Shown: positions 8,530-15,393 of the stretch, one piece after another | Layout of the letters: the number at the start of each line of letters is the position of its first letter | Numbering within the stretch: the first letter of the stretch is position 1 | NCBI GenBank assembly: GCA_036342255.1 | Contig: JAZAUS010000003.1 | Coordinates: forward strand, 1-64,000 | DNA: 64,000 bases | From: RUG11198 sp036342255 | GTDB taxonomy: Bacteria; Bacillota_I; Bacilli_A; RF39; UBA660 | Direction of reading: 5' to 3' | Program-made: the position numbers and the translations under genes | The notes under the pieces: model-generated | Seen by the model: the letters and a program-made list of their open reading frames with translations, nothing else | The model's database searches: none | Told to the model about the DNA's origin: nothing

Positions 8530-9111
8530 AATTAAGCATAATTCTTTCCCCTGACTTTGAATAGTATCATGTTCAAATGTATATATTCTTTTTGCAAATT
8601 CAGAATTCACTTGCTCAACTAAACCTTGATATAAAGAAACTAGTTGCTTTGAAACATTAGCATTATCAGTATTTAGACAAAAACCAAAATATTGATCTCT
8701 TTCAAAGTTATGAATTAATGAAGCAATTAATTGTTGTCTTATGTCAGCACTAAAACTTGATGGAATTCTACCAATTATTGTATCAAATTCATCAATTGTT
8801 GGTGCTCCATAGCTATGCTTTTTGTATGGCCTTTTTACACCATCGTATAAAAATCTTTCATCATTTTTAAAACATTTTGGTACTAAAATGCCACCAAAGT
8901 CATCCATGTAACCATAAGCGCCATCTATTCCCATTTCATCAAGTTCATCATAATTTACAGATTTTGATAATAAATACTGATTAAATTCAGTTAAATACTG
9001 AGACAATGAACTACGAGATGATTGAAAAAGTTCTAATATTCTATTATAGTCATCACATTTAAATCCTTGACTTTCTATATATTGAAGAAATAATGAAGAA
9101 TTATTATCCAT
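8515..9111 (-). CDS. Hypothetical cytoplasmic protein
   Basis: This 198-residue soluble protein has no signal or membrane helix and no family I recognise. Notable segments are GIDGAYGYMDDFGGILVPKC and a helical C-terminal half. It is the only cargo gene of the array on the minus strand. It has a very strong ribosome binding site (AGGGGGGAG) and a near-consensus promoter, and shares a bidirectional terminator with the DUF1016 gene. Confidence 0.7.
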   Translation of the reverse strand: MDNNSSLFLQYIESQGFKCDDYNRILELFQSSRSSLSQYLTEFNQYLLSKSVNYDELDEMGIDGAYGYMDDFGGILVPKCFKNDERFLYDGVKRPYKKHSYGAPTIDEFDTIIGRIPSSFSADIRQQLIASLIHNFERDQYFGFCLNTDNANVSKQLVSLYQGLVEQVNSEFAKRIYTFEHDTIQSQGKELCLIKRSK

Positions 9112-9139
9112 AGAAATCTCCCCCCCTCATTGGTTGTAT

Positions 9140-9168
9140 ATAATAACATATTTGCTTGTGTTTGTCAA
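9140..9168 (-). promoter_or_regulatory. Promoter of the 8515-9111 gene
   Basis: On the minus strand TTGACA (complement of 9163-9168), a 17-bp spacer and TATTAT (complement of 9140-9145) form a near-consensus sigma-70 type promoter. Confidence 0.8.
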
Positions 9169-9173
9169 AAAAA

Positions 9174-9202
9174 CGTATGCATAAACGTATGTCACCACAT
9201 GG
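9174..9202 (+). repeat. 29-bp junction box, copy 1
   Basis: The box reads CGTATGCATAAACG, then TATG and ends in TCACCACATGG. It matches 13951-13979 at 27 of 29 positions and shares its last 11 bases with 10010-10038 and 12804-12832. Recognisable comEC sequence starts in its last few bases. Confidence 0.7.
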
Positions 9203-9323
9203 AGACTACGACCACATGGGAGAAGCAGTTAATTTAGTAAATAATTCTAAAGTAGAAAAAATAATTTTTAATTGTGGTGAATTTAATTAATTAAAAATAA
9301 TTAATAAAATTATTAGATAAGAA
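9198..9323 (+). pseudogene. comEC fragment A (HGDYDH-type)
   Basis: The sequence translates as HGDYDHMGEAVNLVNNSKVE and continues KIIFNCGEFN before a stop. It aligns with comEC from 7016 to about 7140. It is cut off and followed directly by dinD-like sequence. It is not a functional gene. Confidence 0.85.
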
Positions 9324-9469
9324 AAAGATGCTAATGATACTCATTACGAAGCTGGTAAAGAGTGCAAAAAAACAATTAAAAAATAAATAGAACTGTGCCA
9401 GAAGATTTATTAACACCAGATAAAAGTTTAAAAGGATTAAAGAAATTAGATAACAAAAAAATCGATTAG
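9324..9469 (+). pseudogene. dinD-like 3' fragment A
   Basis: It reads KDANDTHYEAGKECKKTIKK, then after a one-base frameshift VPEDLLTPDKSLKGLKKLDN. The pattern N-x-T-H-x-x-x-G-K...T-I...P-E-D-L-x-T-P-x-x-S-L-K matches the C-terminus of DinD, the SOS-inducible protein of E. coli, as I remember it. A promoter for the next cargo gene follows immediately. Confidence 0.65.
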
Positions 9470-9471
9470 TA

Positions 9472-9480
9472 TGATATAAT
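9472..9480 (+). promoter_or_regulatory. Extended -10 promoter of cassette 1
   Basis: TGATATAAT stands three bases after the dinD-like stop codon and 19 nt before the start of the next gene. The same arrangement recurs at 10318-10326 and 12266-12274. No good -35 is visible. Confidence 0.6.
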
Positions 9481-9499
9481 TATAATGAGAGGTGTTAAT

Positions 9500-9979
9500 A
9501 TGAATTATAAAAGGTTTGAAAAAGATGCTAATGATTGCATTAATGTACAAACATTTTCATTGACAAACGGTTCAGAAGAAATTTTGATTTCACAGCTAGT
9601 TACAGATGGTAATATTGATGACGAAAATACCATCGTAGATAAGAGAAAAATAGGTGATATTGATTTTGGTTATCTAGATGCCGATGTTATGGAAAAAATC
9701 AATCAATATCAAAATGACTGCACTTTTGGAATTGTAAGAGAAGTTAAAGTTGAAAATCCAAGTTATTGTATGTTTACACTATATAGATATAATGGAAAAG
9801 AATGGGTACTATTGGGTAGAACTATTATTTCAAATAAAAAGAATAAGATACTATATGATTTCAGAATAGTTAAAAATATACCATATTTAGGAAGCGAATA
9901 TATTTCACATTCAAAACCTAAAGAATTATTACCAAATCAAAAAATTTTAAAAAGACAAAAGTTATCCATAAGAAGATAA
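9500..9979 (+). CDS. Cassette protein of unknown function, copy 1
   Basis: This 159-residue soluble protein (MNYKRFEKDANDCINVQTFS at the start) is nearly identical to the product of 12293-12772. Mixed alpha/beta content is expected and there is no signal peptide. It has a basic tail (LKRQKLSIRR). I chose ATG 9500 because GAGAGGTG precedes it; the ATG at 9485 overlaps that site. I recognise no family. Confidence 0.75.
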   Translation: MNYKRFEKDANDCINVQTFSLTNGSEEILISQLVTDGNIDDENTIVDKRKIGDIDFGYLDADVMEKINQYQNDCTFGIVREVKVENPSYCMFTLYRYNGKEWVLLGRTIISNKKNKILYDFRIVKNIPYLGSEYISHSKPKELLPNQKILKRQKLSIRR

Positions 9980-9986
9980 CTTTTTT
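9957..9986 (+). terminator. Terminator of cassette 1
   Basis: A 10-bp stem (9957-9966 with 9975-9984) is followed by T residues and overlaps the stop codon. Confidence 0.8.
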
Positions 9987-10009
9987 ATTGTCTATGTATT
10001 CTATATAAT

Positions 10010-10038
10010 CATGTGAGAAACCATTAATCACCACATGG
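10010..10038 (+). repeat. 29-bp junction box, copy 2
   Basis: It begins CATGTGAGAAACC and ends ATCACCACATGG. It is nearly the same as 12804-12832 and shares its last 11 bases with copies 1 and 6. comEC sequence follows. Confidence 0.65.
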
Positions 10039-10162
10039 AGACTACGACCAACATGGGAGAAGCAGTTAATTTAGTAAATAATTCTAAAGTAGAAAAGATA
10101 AATTTTAATTGTGGTGAATTTAACGAATTAGAAAAATAATTAATAAAATTATTAGATAAGAA
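10034..10162 (+). pseudogene. comEC fragment B (HGDYDH-type)
   Basis: It aligns with fragment A and with comEC 7016 to about 7140. It carries an extra A in the metal-site codons (GACCAACATGGG) that shifts the frame. It runs straight into dinD-like sequence, as in fragment A. Confidence 0.85.
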
Positions 10163-10315
10163 AAAGATGCTAATGATACTCATTACGAAGCTGGCAAAGA
10201 GTTCAAAAAAACAATTAAAAAAATAAATATAACTGTGCCAGAAGATTTGCAAGCATTAGAAAAAGTCAAAAAATTAGAAAGAAACAGAGGATTAGAGAAT
10301 AAAAAACTAGAATAG
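10163..10315 (+). pseudogene. dinD-like 3' fragment B
   Basis: Fifty sense codons are in frame (KDANDTHYEAGKEFKKTIKK, then INITVPEDLQALEKVKKLER) and end at TAG 10313. This is the best preserved of the dinD-like tails. It lacks the N-terminal Bro-type and central domains. Confidence 0.65.
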
Positions 10316-10317
10316 TA

Positions 10318-10326
10318 TGATATAAT
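10318..10326 (+). promoter_or_regulatory. Extended -10 promoter of the radical SAM cassette
   Basis: TGATATAAT follows the dinD-like stop at the same place as in cassette 1. A second TATAAT overlaps just downstream (10326-10331). Confidence 0.55.
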
Positions 10327-10363
10327 ATATAATACTAAAAAAAATAAATGTTGGTGGTGAAAA

Positions 10364-11122
10364 ATGTTTGATAATGGATATATCTTTGCTAATGATAACA
10401 AAAGAGTATTTATTAATAGTTCTTTAGGATGTAAAGGTCAATGTTCATATTGCTATTTACCTATGCTTGGATACAATAACAAGTCTATAAATAAATCTAT
10501 CTCTGCAAAAAAAATAATTGAATTGCTAGAACAAAATAATTTAGATATAAATAATAATACATTAATATCATTAGGTTGTTTTTCTGAGTGCTGGGATGAA
10601 AATAATAAAAATGAAACCATAGATATAATTAAATATTTTTTAAAAAAAGGAAATCAAATTCAGTTGTCTACAAAATGTAAAGTTTTAAAAAAAGAACTTA
10701 CAGAAATATTACCACTCATAAAATATCCCGGACAATTAATTATTTTTGTTAGTTCAGCAACTATCTCTAAACATAATATTTATGAAAAAAATACTTCATC
10801 AATTATAGAAAGATTTAAAACATTTAAAATATCAGAAAACACAAATATACCTGTTGTTTTATATATTAAACCAGTTTTACAAAATATTACTATAAATGAT
10901 ATAGACCTATATAAAAAATATATTGAGAAATATGATATAAAAGATGTGGTGGTTGGCAGTATATTTTTAAATAAAGAATCTGAAGAAACAGTACATTTTT
11001 CTAACGAAAAAGAGTTGTTTTATAGAAAATGTCAAGATGAAGAATTAATAATTTCTAAATTATCAAAGATTACAAATATATACAGAAGAAGTTCTGAGGT
11101 AATGAAAAAATATAAAAATTAG
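10364..11122 (+). CDS. Radical SAM protein
   Basis: The protein has 252 residues. The motif C23-x3-C27-x2-C30 (LGCKGQCSYCYLP) is the 4Fe-4S/SAM site of radical SAM enzymes, and the GC-x-G-x-C-x-YCYLP form resembles the spore-photoproduct-lyase-like branch. The core is short, and no second cluster or peptide-binding domain is visible. The substrate is unknown. It sits alone in a cassette with its own promoter and terminator, between comEC/dinD fragments, so neighbours give no pathway hint. Confidence 0.8.
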   Translation: MFDNGYIFANDNKRVFINSSLGCKGQCSYCYLPMLGYNNKSINKSISAKKIIELLEQNNLDINNNTLISLGCFSECWDENNKNETIDIIKYFLKKGNQIQLSTKCKVLKKELTEILPLIKYPGQLIIFVSSATISKHNIYEKNTSSIIERFKTFKISENTNIPVVLYIKPVLQNITINDIDLYKKYIEKYDIKDVVVGSIFLNKESEETVHFSNEKELFYRKCQDEELIISKLSKITNIYRRSSEVMKKYKN

Positions 11123-11142
11123 ATTGCAATTTGCAATCTTTT
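11121..11142 (+). terminator. Shared palindromic terminator, copy 1
   Basis: GATTGCAATTTGCAATC plus a T-run lies directly at the stop codon. Near-identical copies end two unrelated cargo genes at 11971 and 13915. Confidence 0.8.
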
Positions 11143-11164
11143 TGTATGTACTAAATACCTAATA

Positions 11165-11314
11165 CCAGTTGGTAAAAATAATAGGTATGGACATCCGAAT
11201 AAAGAAGTATTAAATAAACTAAAGGATTCAAAAATATATAGAACAGATGAGGGTGGAAGTATTATGTTTAAAATTAAAGATAATAAATTAAATATAGAAA
11301 CATGTTCACCATAA
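11165..11314 (+). pseudogene. comEC fragment (VGKNNRYGHP-type), reaching the stop codon
   Basis: Forty-nine codons in frame read PVGKNNRYGHPNKEVLNKLK through IETCSP and stop. They align with the end of comEC (7442-7585). No ribosome binding site or start is present. It lies just after a junction-like sequence (11143-11165) that begins GTATGTACTAAATACC. Confidence 0.85.
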
Positions 11315-11356
11315 TTAAGAATTAGTGTGTTATAATTATTACAGGAAGTGGTAACA

Positions 11357-11968
11357 ATGTTAGTAGTAGAATTAGGATTTAAATTAAATAAAGATATAAA
11401 ATATTATGAAAATATTTTAAATAAAAGTGGAGCTGTAAACAGATTTAATTGCAAAACTCATGATATATATTGGACTAACAAAAATTTAGATAATATGACT
11501 GAAAATGAAATGAAAAATTCTTGTATTAGATTAAGAATAACTGAGGGCTTTGGAGGAGTTGATTTTAGTGGTAAGAGTAATAAGAGTTATAGATTTCAGA
11601 ATGTAGACAATTTTGTAGTAACTAAAAACAATCAAAAAGAGCTTAATCTAAATGAGGTAAATGAATACATTTTAAAAATTGAAAGTAAAGGTTATAAAAG
11701 AGTAATTGATACCAAAAAAGTTGATTACCAATATTCTATTGGAAACATGAAATCTAGAATACAACTTCAAGATATTTCAGATGTCGGATTGCTTCTTTAT
11801 TATGATAATCCAGATTATTATGAATTGCCACTTGATGAACAAAGAAATAAATTAATTGATGAGTTAAATAGTTATGGTTTTGATTTTAGCTATGATACAT
11901 TAGGATTGGATAAATTACGAACTCTATATTATAAAAAAGAAATGTTTAGTAAAAATCAAAACGGTTAA
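11357..11968 (+). CDS. CYTH-like domain protein
   Basis: This 203-residue soluble protein starts with VELGFKL, resembling the first strand of CYTH/triphosphate-tunnel proteins, although the ExExK motif is imperfect. Other charged strands are CIRLRITE, then YKRVIDTKKVDYQY and KSRIQLQDISDVG, followed by a C-terminal helix. CYTH proteins act on triphosphates or make cAMP; activity here is unproven. ATG 11357 is preferred over GTG 11348, which overlaps the ribosome binding site. Promoter TGTTATAAT lies at 11329-11337. Confidence 0.6.
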   Translation: MLVVELGFKLNKDIKYYENILNKSGAVNRFNCKTHDIYWTNKNLDNMTENEMKNSCIRLRITEGFGGVDFSGKSNKSYRFQNVDNFVVTKNNQKELNLNEVNEYILKIESKGYKRVIDTKKVDYQYSIGNMKSRIQLQDISDVGLLLYYDNPDYYELPLDEQRNKLIDELNSYGFDFSYDTLGLDKLRTLYYKKEMFSKNQNG

Positions 11969-11970
11969 TA

Positions 11971-11992
11971 GATTGCAAATTGCAATCTTTTT
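11971..11992 (+). terminator. Shared palindromic terminator, copy 2
   Basis: GATTGCAAATTGCAATC is followed by TTTTT, identical in its stem to the copy at 13915. Confidence 0.8.
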
Positions 11993-12011
11993 ATATGTAT
12001 TAACTACATGG

Positions 12012-12134
12012 TACCTGTTGGCAAGAATAATCGTTATGGGCATCCAAATAAAGAGGCATTAAATAATTTAAATGAATCAAAAATATATAGAAGAAATCAA
12101 GCAAAAAAAAGGAAATTATAATTAAAATAAAACC
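12012..12134 (+). pseudogene. comEC fragment (VGKNNRYGHP-type) fused to dinD-like sequence
   Basis: It reads PVGKNNRYGHPNKEALNNLN, continues ESKIYRRNQ and then decays within about 10 codons. It follows a junction sequence with TATGTATTAACTACATGG (11995-12012). dinD-like sequence begins near 12135. Confidence 0.8.
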
Positions 12135-12263
12135 GCAGTTAATAGTGGAGTAAAAGACTTGGCTAGATTTCATAACGCAGGATTCAAAGGACTATATAAT
12201 GGTGAAACACTAGATAGAATTTTGAAAGAATTAAAGAAATTAGATAACAAAAAAATCGATTAG
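12135..12263 (+). pseudogene. dinD-like fragment C with internal deletion
   Basis: It reads AVNSGVKDLARFHNAGFKGL, then YNGETLDRILKELKKLDNKK and a stop. The F-x-N-x-G-x-x-G-L-Y-x-G block matches the middle of DinD. The last residues equal the tail of fragment A, so the C-terminal part between them was deleted. Confidence 0.65.
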
Positions 12264-12265
12264 TA

Positions 12266-12274
12266 TGATATAAT
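12266..12274 (+). promoter_or_regulatory. Extended -10 promoter of the duplicate cassette
   Basis: TGATATAAT stands three bases after the dinD-like stop, as at 9472-9480. Confidence 0.55.
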
Positions 12275-12292
12275 TATAACGAGAGGTGTAAT

Positions 12293-12772
12293 ATGAATTA
12301 TAAAAGGTTTGAAACAGATGCTAATGATTGCATTAACGTACAAACATTTTCATTGACAAACGGTTCAGAAGAAATTTTGATTTCACAGCTAGTTACAGAT
12401 GGTAGTATTGATGACGAAAATGCCATCGTAGATAAGAGAAAAATAGATGATATTGATTTTGGTTATCTAGATGCCGATGTTATTGAAAAAATCAATCAAT
12501 ATCAAAATGACAGCACTTTTGGAATTGTAAGAGAAGTTAAAGTTAAAAATCCAAGTTATTGTATGTTTACACTATATAGATATAATGGAAAAGAATGGGT
12601 ACTATTGGGTAGAACTATTATTTCAAATAAAAAGAATAAGTTACTATATGATTTCAGAATAGTTAAAAATATACCATATTTAGGAAGTGAATATATTTCA
12701 CATTCAAAACCTAAAGAATTATTACCAAATCAAAAAATTTTAAAAAGACAAAAGTTTTCTATAAGAAGATAA
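12293..12772 (+). CDS. Cassette protein of unknown function, copy 2
   Basis: This 159-residue paralogue of 9500-9979 differs at only about nine residues (for example T8, S44, A49, I72). The nucleotide match extends upstream through the dinD-like tail and promoter and downstream through the terminator, so a whole cassette was duplicated. The start follows GAGAGGTG. Function is unknown. Confidence 0.75.
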   Translation: MNYKRFETDANDCINVQTFSLTNGSEEILISQLVTDGSIDDENAIVDKRKIDDIDFGYLDADVIEKINQYQNDSTFGIVREVKVKNPSYCMFTLYRYNGKEWVLLGRTIISNKKNKLLYDFRIVKNIPYLGSEYISHSKPKELLPNQKILKRQKFSIRR

Positions 12773-12778
12773 CTTTTT
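12750..12778 (+). terminator. Terminator of the duplicate cassette
   Basis: It is a homologue of the 9957-9986 hairpin with one stem mismatch and a T-run. Confidence 0.65.
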
Positions 12779-12803
12779 TTATTGTCTATGTATTCTATAT
12801 AAT

Positions 12804-12832
12804 CATGTAAGAAACCACTAATCACCACATGG
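12804..12832 (+). repeat. 29-bp junction box, copy 5
   Basis: It begins CATGTAAGAAACC and ends ATCACCACATGG. It is almost identical to 10010-10038 and leads straight into comEC sequence. Confidence 0.65.
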
Positions 12833-13397
12833 GGACTTTGATCATATGGGAGAAGCCATTAATTTAGTAAATAATTTCAAAGTAGAGAAAGTAATCTTTA
12901 ATTGTGGGCCTTACAATGATTTAGAAAAAGAATTAATTGAAGTATTAGATAAAAAGAAAATACAATATTATTCATGTATTAAAGAATTAAATATAGATAA
13001 TAATAAATTATACTTTTTACAAAACAAAGAATATGATAATGAAAATGATAATAGTAATGTAATAATCACTGAACTTGATGGTTATAAGTTTATGCTTATG
13101 GGAGATGCATCAAGTACTACTGAAAAAGAGATATTAGATAAATACAATTTACCTGATATAGATGTACTTAAAGTAGGACATCATGGATCAAAGACAAGTT
13201 CAAGTATTGAGTTTATTGATGATATAAATCCGAAATATTCTGTAATTAGTGTTGGAAAGAAAAATCGTTATGGTCATCCAAATAAAGAAGTTTTAGATAA
13301 TTTAAGTGATTCTAAAATATATAGAACAGATCAAGATGGTAGCATTATGTTTAAGATAAGGAATAATAAATTAAAAATTGAAACATGTGTACCTTAG
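12828..13397 (+). pseudogene. Duplicate of the comEC C-terminal metallo-hydrolase half
   Basis: It covers exactly the same 570 nt as comEC 7016-7585 without gaps, from HGDFDHMGEA to IETCVP and the stop. All later motifs (FNCGPYND, MGDAS, VGHHGSKTSSS) are present. It lacks the strands before HGD, including VGQGDST and LIDTGG, and has no ribosome binding site. An ATG at 12846 opens a 183-codon frame, but a free half-domain is unlikely to be active. A short remnant of the DUF1016 start follows. Confidence 0.8.
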
Positions 13398-13410
13398 ATA
13401 GGAGGAATTA

Positions 13411-13440
13411 GATGAATTATTATAGTAAAAAACAGATGAA
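13411..13440 (+). pseudogene. Remnant of the DUF1016 gene start
   Basis: AGGAGG and ATGAATTATTATAG follow the comEC-copy stop with the same layout as 7585-7612. The frame ends after MNYYSKKQ-like codons. This shows that the copied block included the comEC-DUF1016 junction. Confidence 0.55.
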
Positions 13441-13442
13441 GT

Positions 13443-13452
13443 ATGGTATAAT
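13443..13452 (+). promoter_or_regulatory. Extended -10 promoter of the HMA-like cassette
   Basis: TATGGTATAAT lies about 22 nt before the start codon of the next gene. Confidence 0.55.
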
Positions 13453-13473
13453 GAATACAAGAGGTGCATGTTT

Positions 13474-13911
13474 ATGGAAATAAAACTAGATGGTACTATA
13501 AATCCTGAATTAAAAGATTTCCTATTAAGCCAAGAAGGAATAACTAATGTAGAAATAAATTATGATGATTATTTTATTAAAATGAATATCAAATTTAATG
13601 AAAAAACAAATCCTAATATTGTTATGAAATATATTGAATTATTTGAAAAACATAAGTATTCTAATTTAGTAGAGTTTAATAAAGAATATGAAGGTAAAAT
13701 AAAATCATTAAAGTATATAATTGATGATATGTGCTGTGAATACTGCTATATGGGTTTTGTTATGGACTTGTTTGAAAACGATAAAATAAAATCTGTTAAA
13801 TCCAATTTTGATTTTAATAAACCGGCTTTTAATATAGAATTCTTGATAGAATATAATGAAAACTATAGTGAACAAGAATTAATAAAATATATAAAAGAAA
13901 AATACAATTAA
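13474..13911 (+). CDS. HMA-like (ferredoxin-fold) small protein
   Basis: The protein has 145 residues. Its second half resembles a heavy-metal-associated domain: a strand, then DDMCCEYCYMGFVMDLFEND with a C-x2-C at the metal loop, then KSVKSNFDFNKPAFNIEF. The first half may be a second, cysteine-free copy of the same fold. HMA domains carry Cu(I) or similar metals; the CCEYC form is unusual. ATG 13474 sits 7 nt after GAGGTG; ATG 13468 is too close to it. Confidence 0.6.
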   Translation: MEIKLDGTINPELKDFLLSQEGITNVEINYDDYFIKMNIKFNEKTNPNIVMKYIELFEKHKYSNLVEFNKEYEGKIKSLKYIIDDMCCEYCYMGFVMDLFENDKIKSVKSNFDFNKPAFNIEFLIEYNENYSEQELIKYIKEKYN

Positions 13912-13914
13912 TTA

Positions 13915-13937
13915 GATTGCAAATTGCAATCTTTTTT
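13915..13937 (+). terminator. Shared palindromic terminator, copy 3
   Basis: GATTGCAAATTGCAATC is followed by TTTTTT, next to the stop codon of the HMA-like gene. Confidence 0.8.
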
Positions 13938-13950
13938 CTTTGATTAAATC

Positions 13951-13979
13951 CGTATGCACAAACATATGTCACCACATGG
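13951..13979 (+). repeat. 29-bp junction box, copy 6
   Basis: It differs from 9174-9202 at two of 29 positions. It starts CGTATGCACAAACATATG and ends TCACCACATGG. Confidence 0.7.
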
Positions 13980-14110
13980 GGACTATGATCATATGGGGAA
14001 GCTATTAATTTAGTTAATAACTTTAAAGTAGATAAGTTATCTTTAATTGTGGGCCTTACAATGATCTAGAAAAAGAATTAAAAAAAGGTAGTAAGAAACT
14101 AAAGAAATAA
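13975..14110 (+). pseudogene. comEC fragment F (HGDYDH-type), frameshifted
   Basis: It reads HGDYDHMG, then loses two bases (ATGGGGAAGC), followed by recognisable INLVNNFKV and NCGPYND codons in a shifted frame. It ends in GSKKLKK-like codons and a stop that may be the tail of another dinD-like remnant. Confidence 0.8.
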
Positions 14111-14147
14111 TAAAATTGTGATATAATAAAAATAGGATGTGACAATT

Positions 14148-15386
14148 ATGAATAAAATTGATACTTTTATTGATGTTTATGCCAGTGTTTTAAATTTAAA
14201 TACTAAAGTTACTATTATTGTGAAAGAATTAGCACATAATTGGGTAAAGTACTATTCAAAAATTAAACCTAAAATCAGTGTTGAAGAAGACGATGATGAA
14301 CTATTTATTATAAAATCTCAAAATGGTTGTTATTCTATCGAAGATTATTTTTTAAATAAGTTAATGCGCAATGTTTTACATTTTAGATATGATTATTCTT
14401 CTTCAGATACATTTATGGCTTCAAAAGGTGGGTTCAGTCCAAGTGAGCATTGTGTAGAAATAAATGAAGAATTAATAAATGACTCTATTAATACTGTGAT
14501 AAAGACAATAACACAAATAACTGGCCAAAAACCATTAGAAAACTTACATGATTGTATTCATAAAAAAATTATAATGCATGAGTTTGAACACGGATTAAAA
14601 GTATCATATAATAATGGACAACTAAATGAAGATGATATAAATATTATTAAAAATATTAGCTATAAATTATCACAAACTGAGTATAGTGATATATGTAAAA
14701 AGCCAAATGAATTAGAAAGAGTAAATAATAATAGAAATATATCAGAAAATTGGGTACATAATGGAATGAAGCATAAAGAAAAAAAGGTATATGCAATAAA
14801 TTTTTTGGATGAAGTAAATAATGAAAATGAATCTCTAATTATGGCTGCTTCACCTATACAATTTAATGCTGGTAGATCAGACATGTATTATACTAATAGA
14901 AATTCTGAATCTAGCAGTTCATTTTATGGTAGTACTATTGAAATGTTTAATAACATATTTGGTAGAAAAAATGTATTTGAAATGACATATTTGAATAAAA
15001 GCAATCAAATAGATTTATTTAATAATAAGTATGATAAAATTTTTCAAAAAGAGTTTTCTAGTAATGAACATGCTATTGATATTTTTTGCAATAAATTAAA
15101 AGAATGCAAAAGTTTAACTGATAAGTTAAAATTAGAAGAAGTATTATTAAAATGCTTTTATAATGAATTAAATGTTCGCTGTGAATATGATATTGAATCG
15201 ACCTTATCTGATTGGAATAATATTAAAAAAGCAACACTTCAATTTTCAGATGAAATTATGAAAAAATTAAAAGATAGTCCAAAAACTGACTTTTTCAGAA
15301 TATATAACGAAATAGAACAATATTTGTTTATAGAAAAAGTTAGAAAATTTAATAATAGTTATGAAACAGAAAAAACAAAGAAGTAA
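14148..15386 (+). CDS. Putative zinc metalloprotease-like protein (HEFEH)
   Basis: This 412-residue protein has HEFEH at 144-148, fitting the HExxH zinc-peptidase signature, in a helical region (HKKIIMHEFEHGLKVSYNNG). No third ligand is obvious. The remaining 260 residues are charged and helical with no recognised domain, no signal peptide and no membrane helix, so a cytoplasmic role is likely. ATG 14148 follows AGGATGTG; promoter TGTGATATAAT lies at 14117-14127. It could equally be an effector or toxin-like cargo; this is speculation. Confidence 0.6.
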   Translation: MNKIDTFIDVYASVLNLNTKVTIIVKELAHNWVKYYSKIKPKISVEEDDDELFIIKSQNGCYSIEDYFLNKLMRNVLHFRYDYSSSDTFMASKGGFSPSEHCVEINEELINDSINTVIKTITQITGQKPLENLHDCIHKKIIMHEFEHGLKVSYNNGQLNEDDINIIKNISYKLSQTEYSDICKKPNELERVNNNRNISENWVHNGMKHKEKKVYAINFLDEVNNENESLIMAASPIQFNAGRSDMYYTNRNSESSSSFYGSTIEMFNNIFGRKNVFEMTYLNKSNQIDLFNNKYDKIFQKEFSSNEHAIDIFCNKLKECKSLTDKLKLEEVLLKCFYNELNVRCEYDIESTLSDWNNIKKATLQFSDEIMKKLKDSPKTDFFRIYNEIEQYLFIEKVRKFNNSYETEKTKK

Positions 15387-15393
15387 AATAGAT

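Noticed and set aside
12846..13397. 183-codon frame as an independent metallo-hydrolase gene
   Set aside because: It starts inside the HGDYDHMG motif, has no ribosome binding site or promoter, and lacks the first half of the fold. I treat it as a comEC duplicate fragment.
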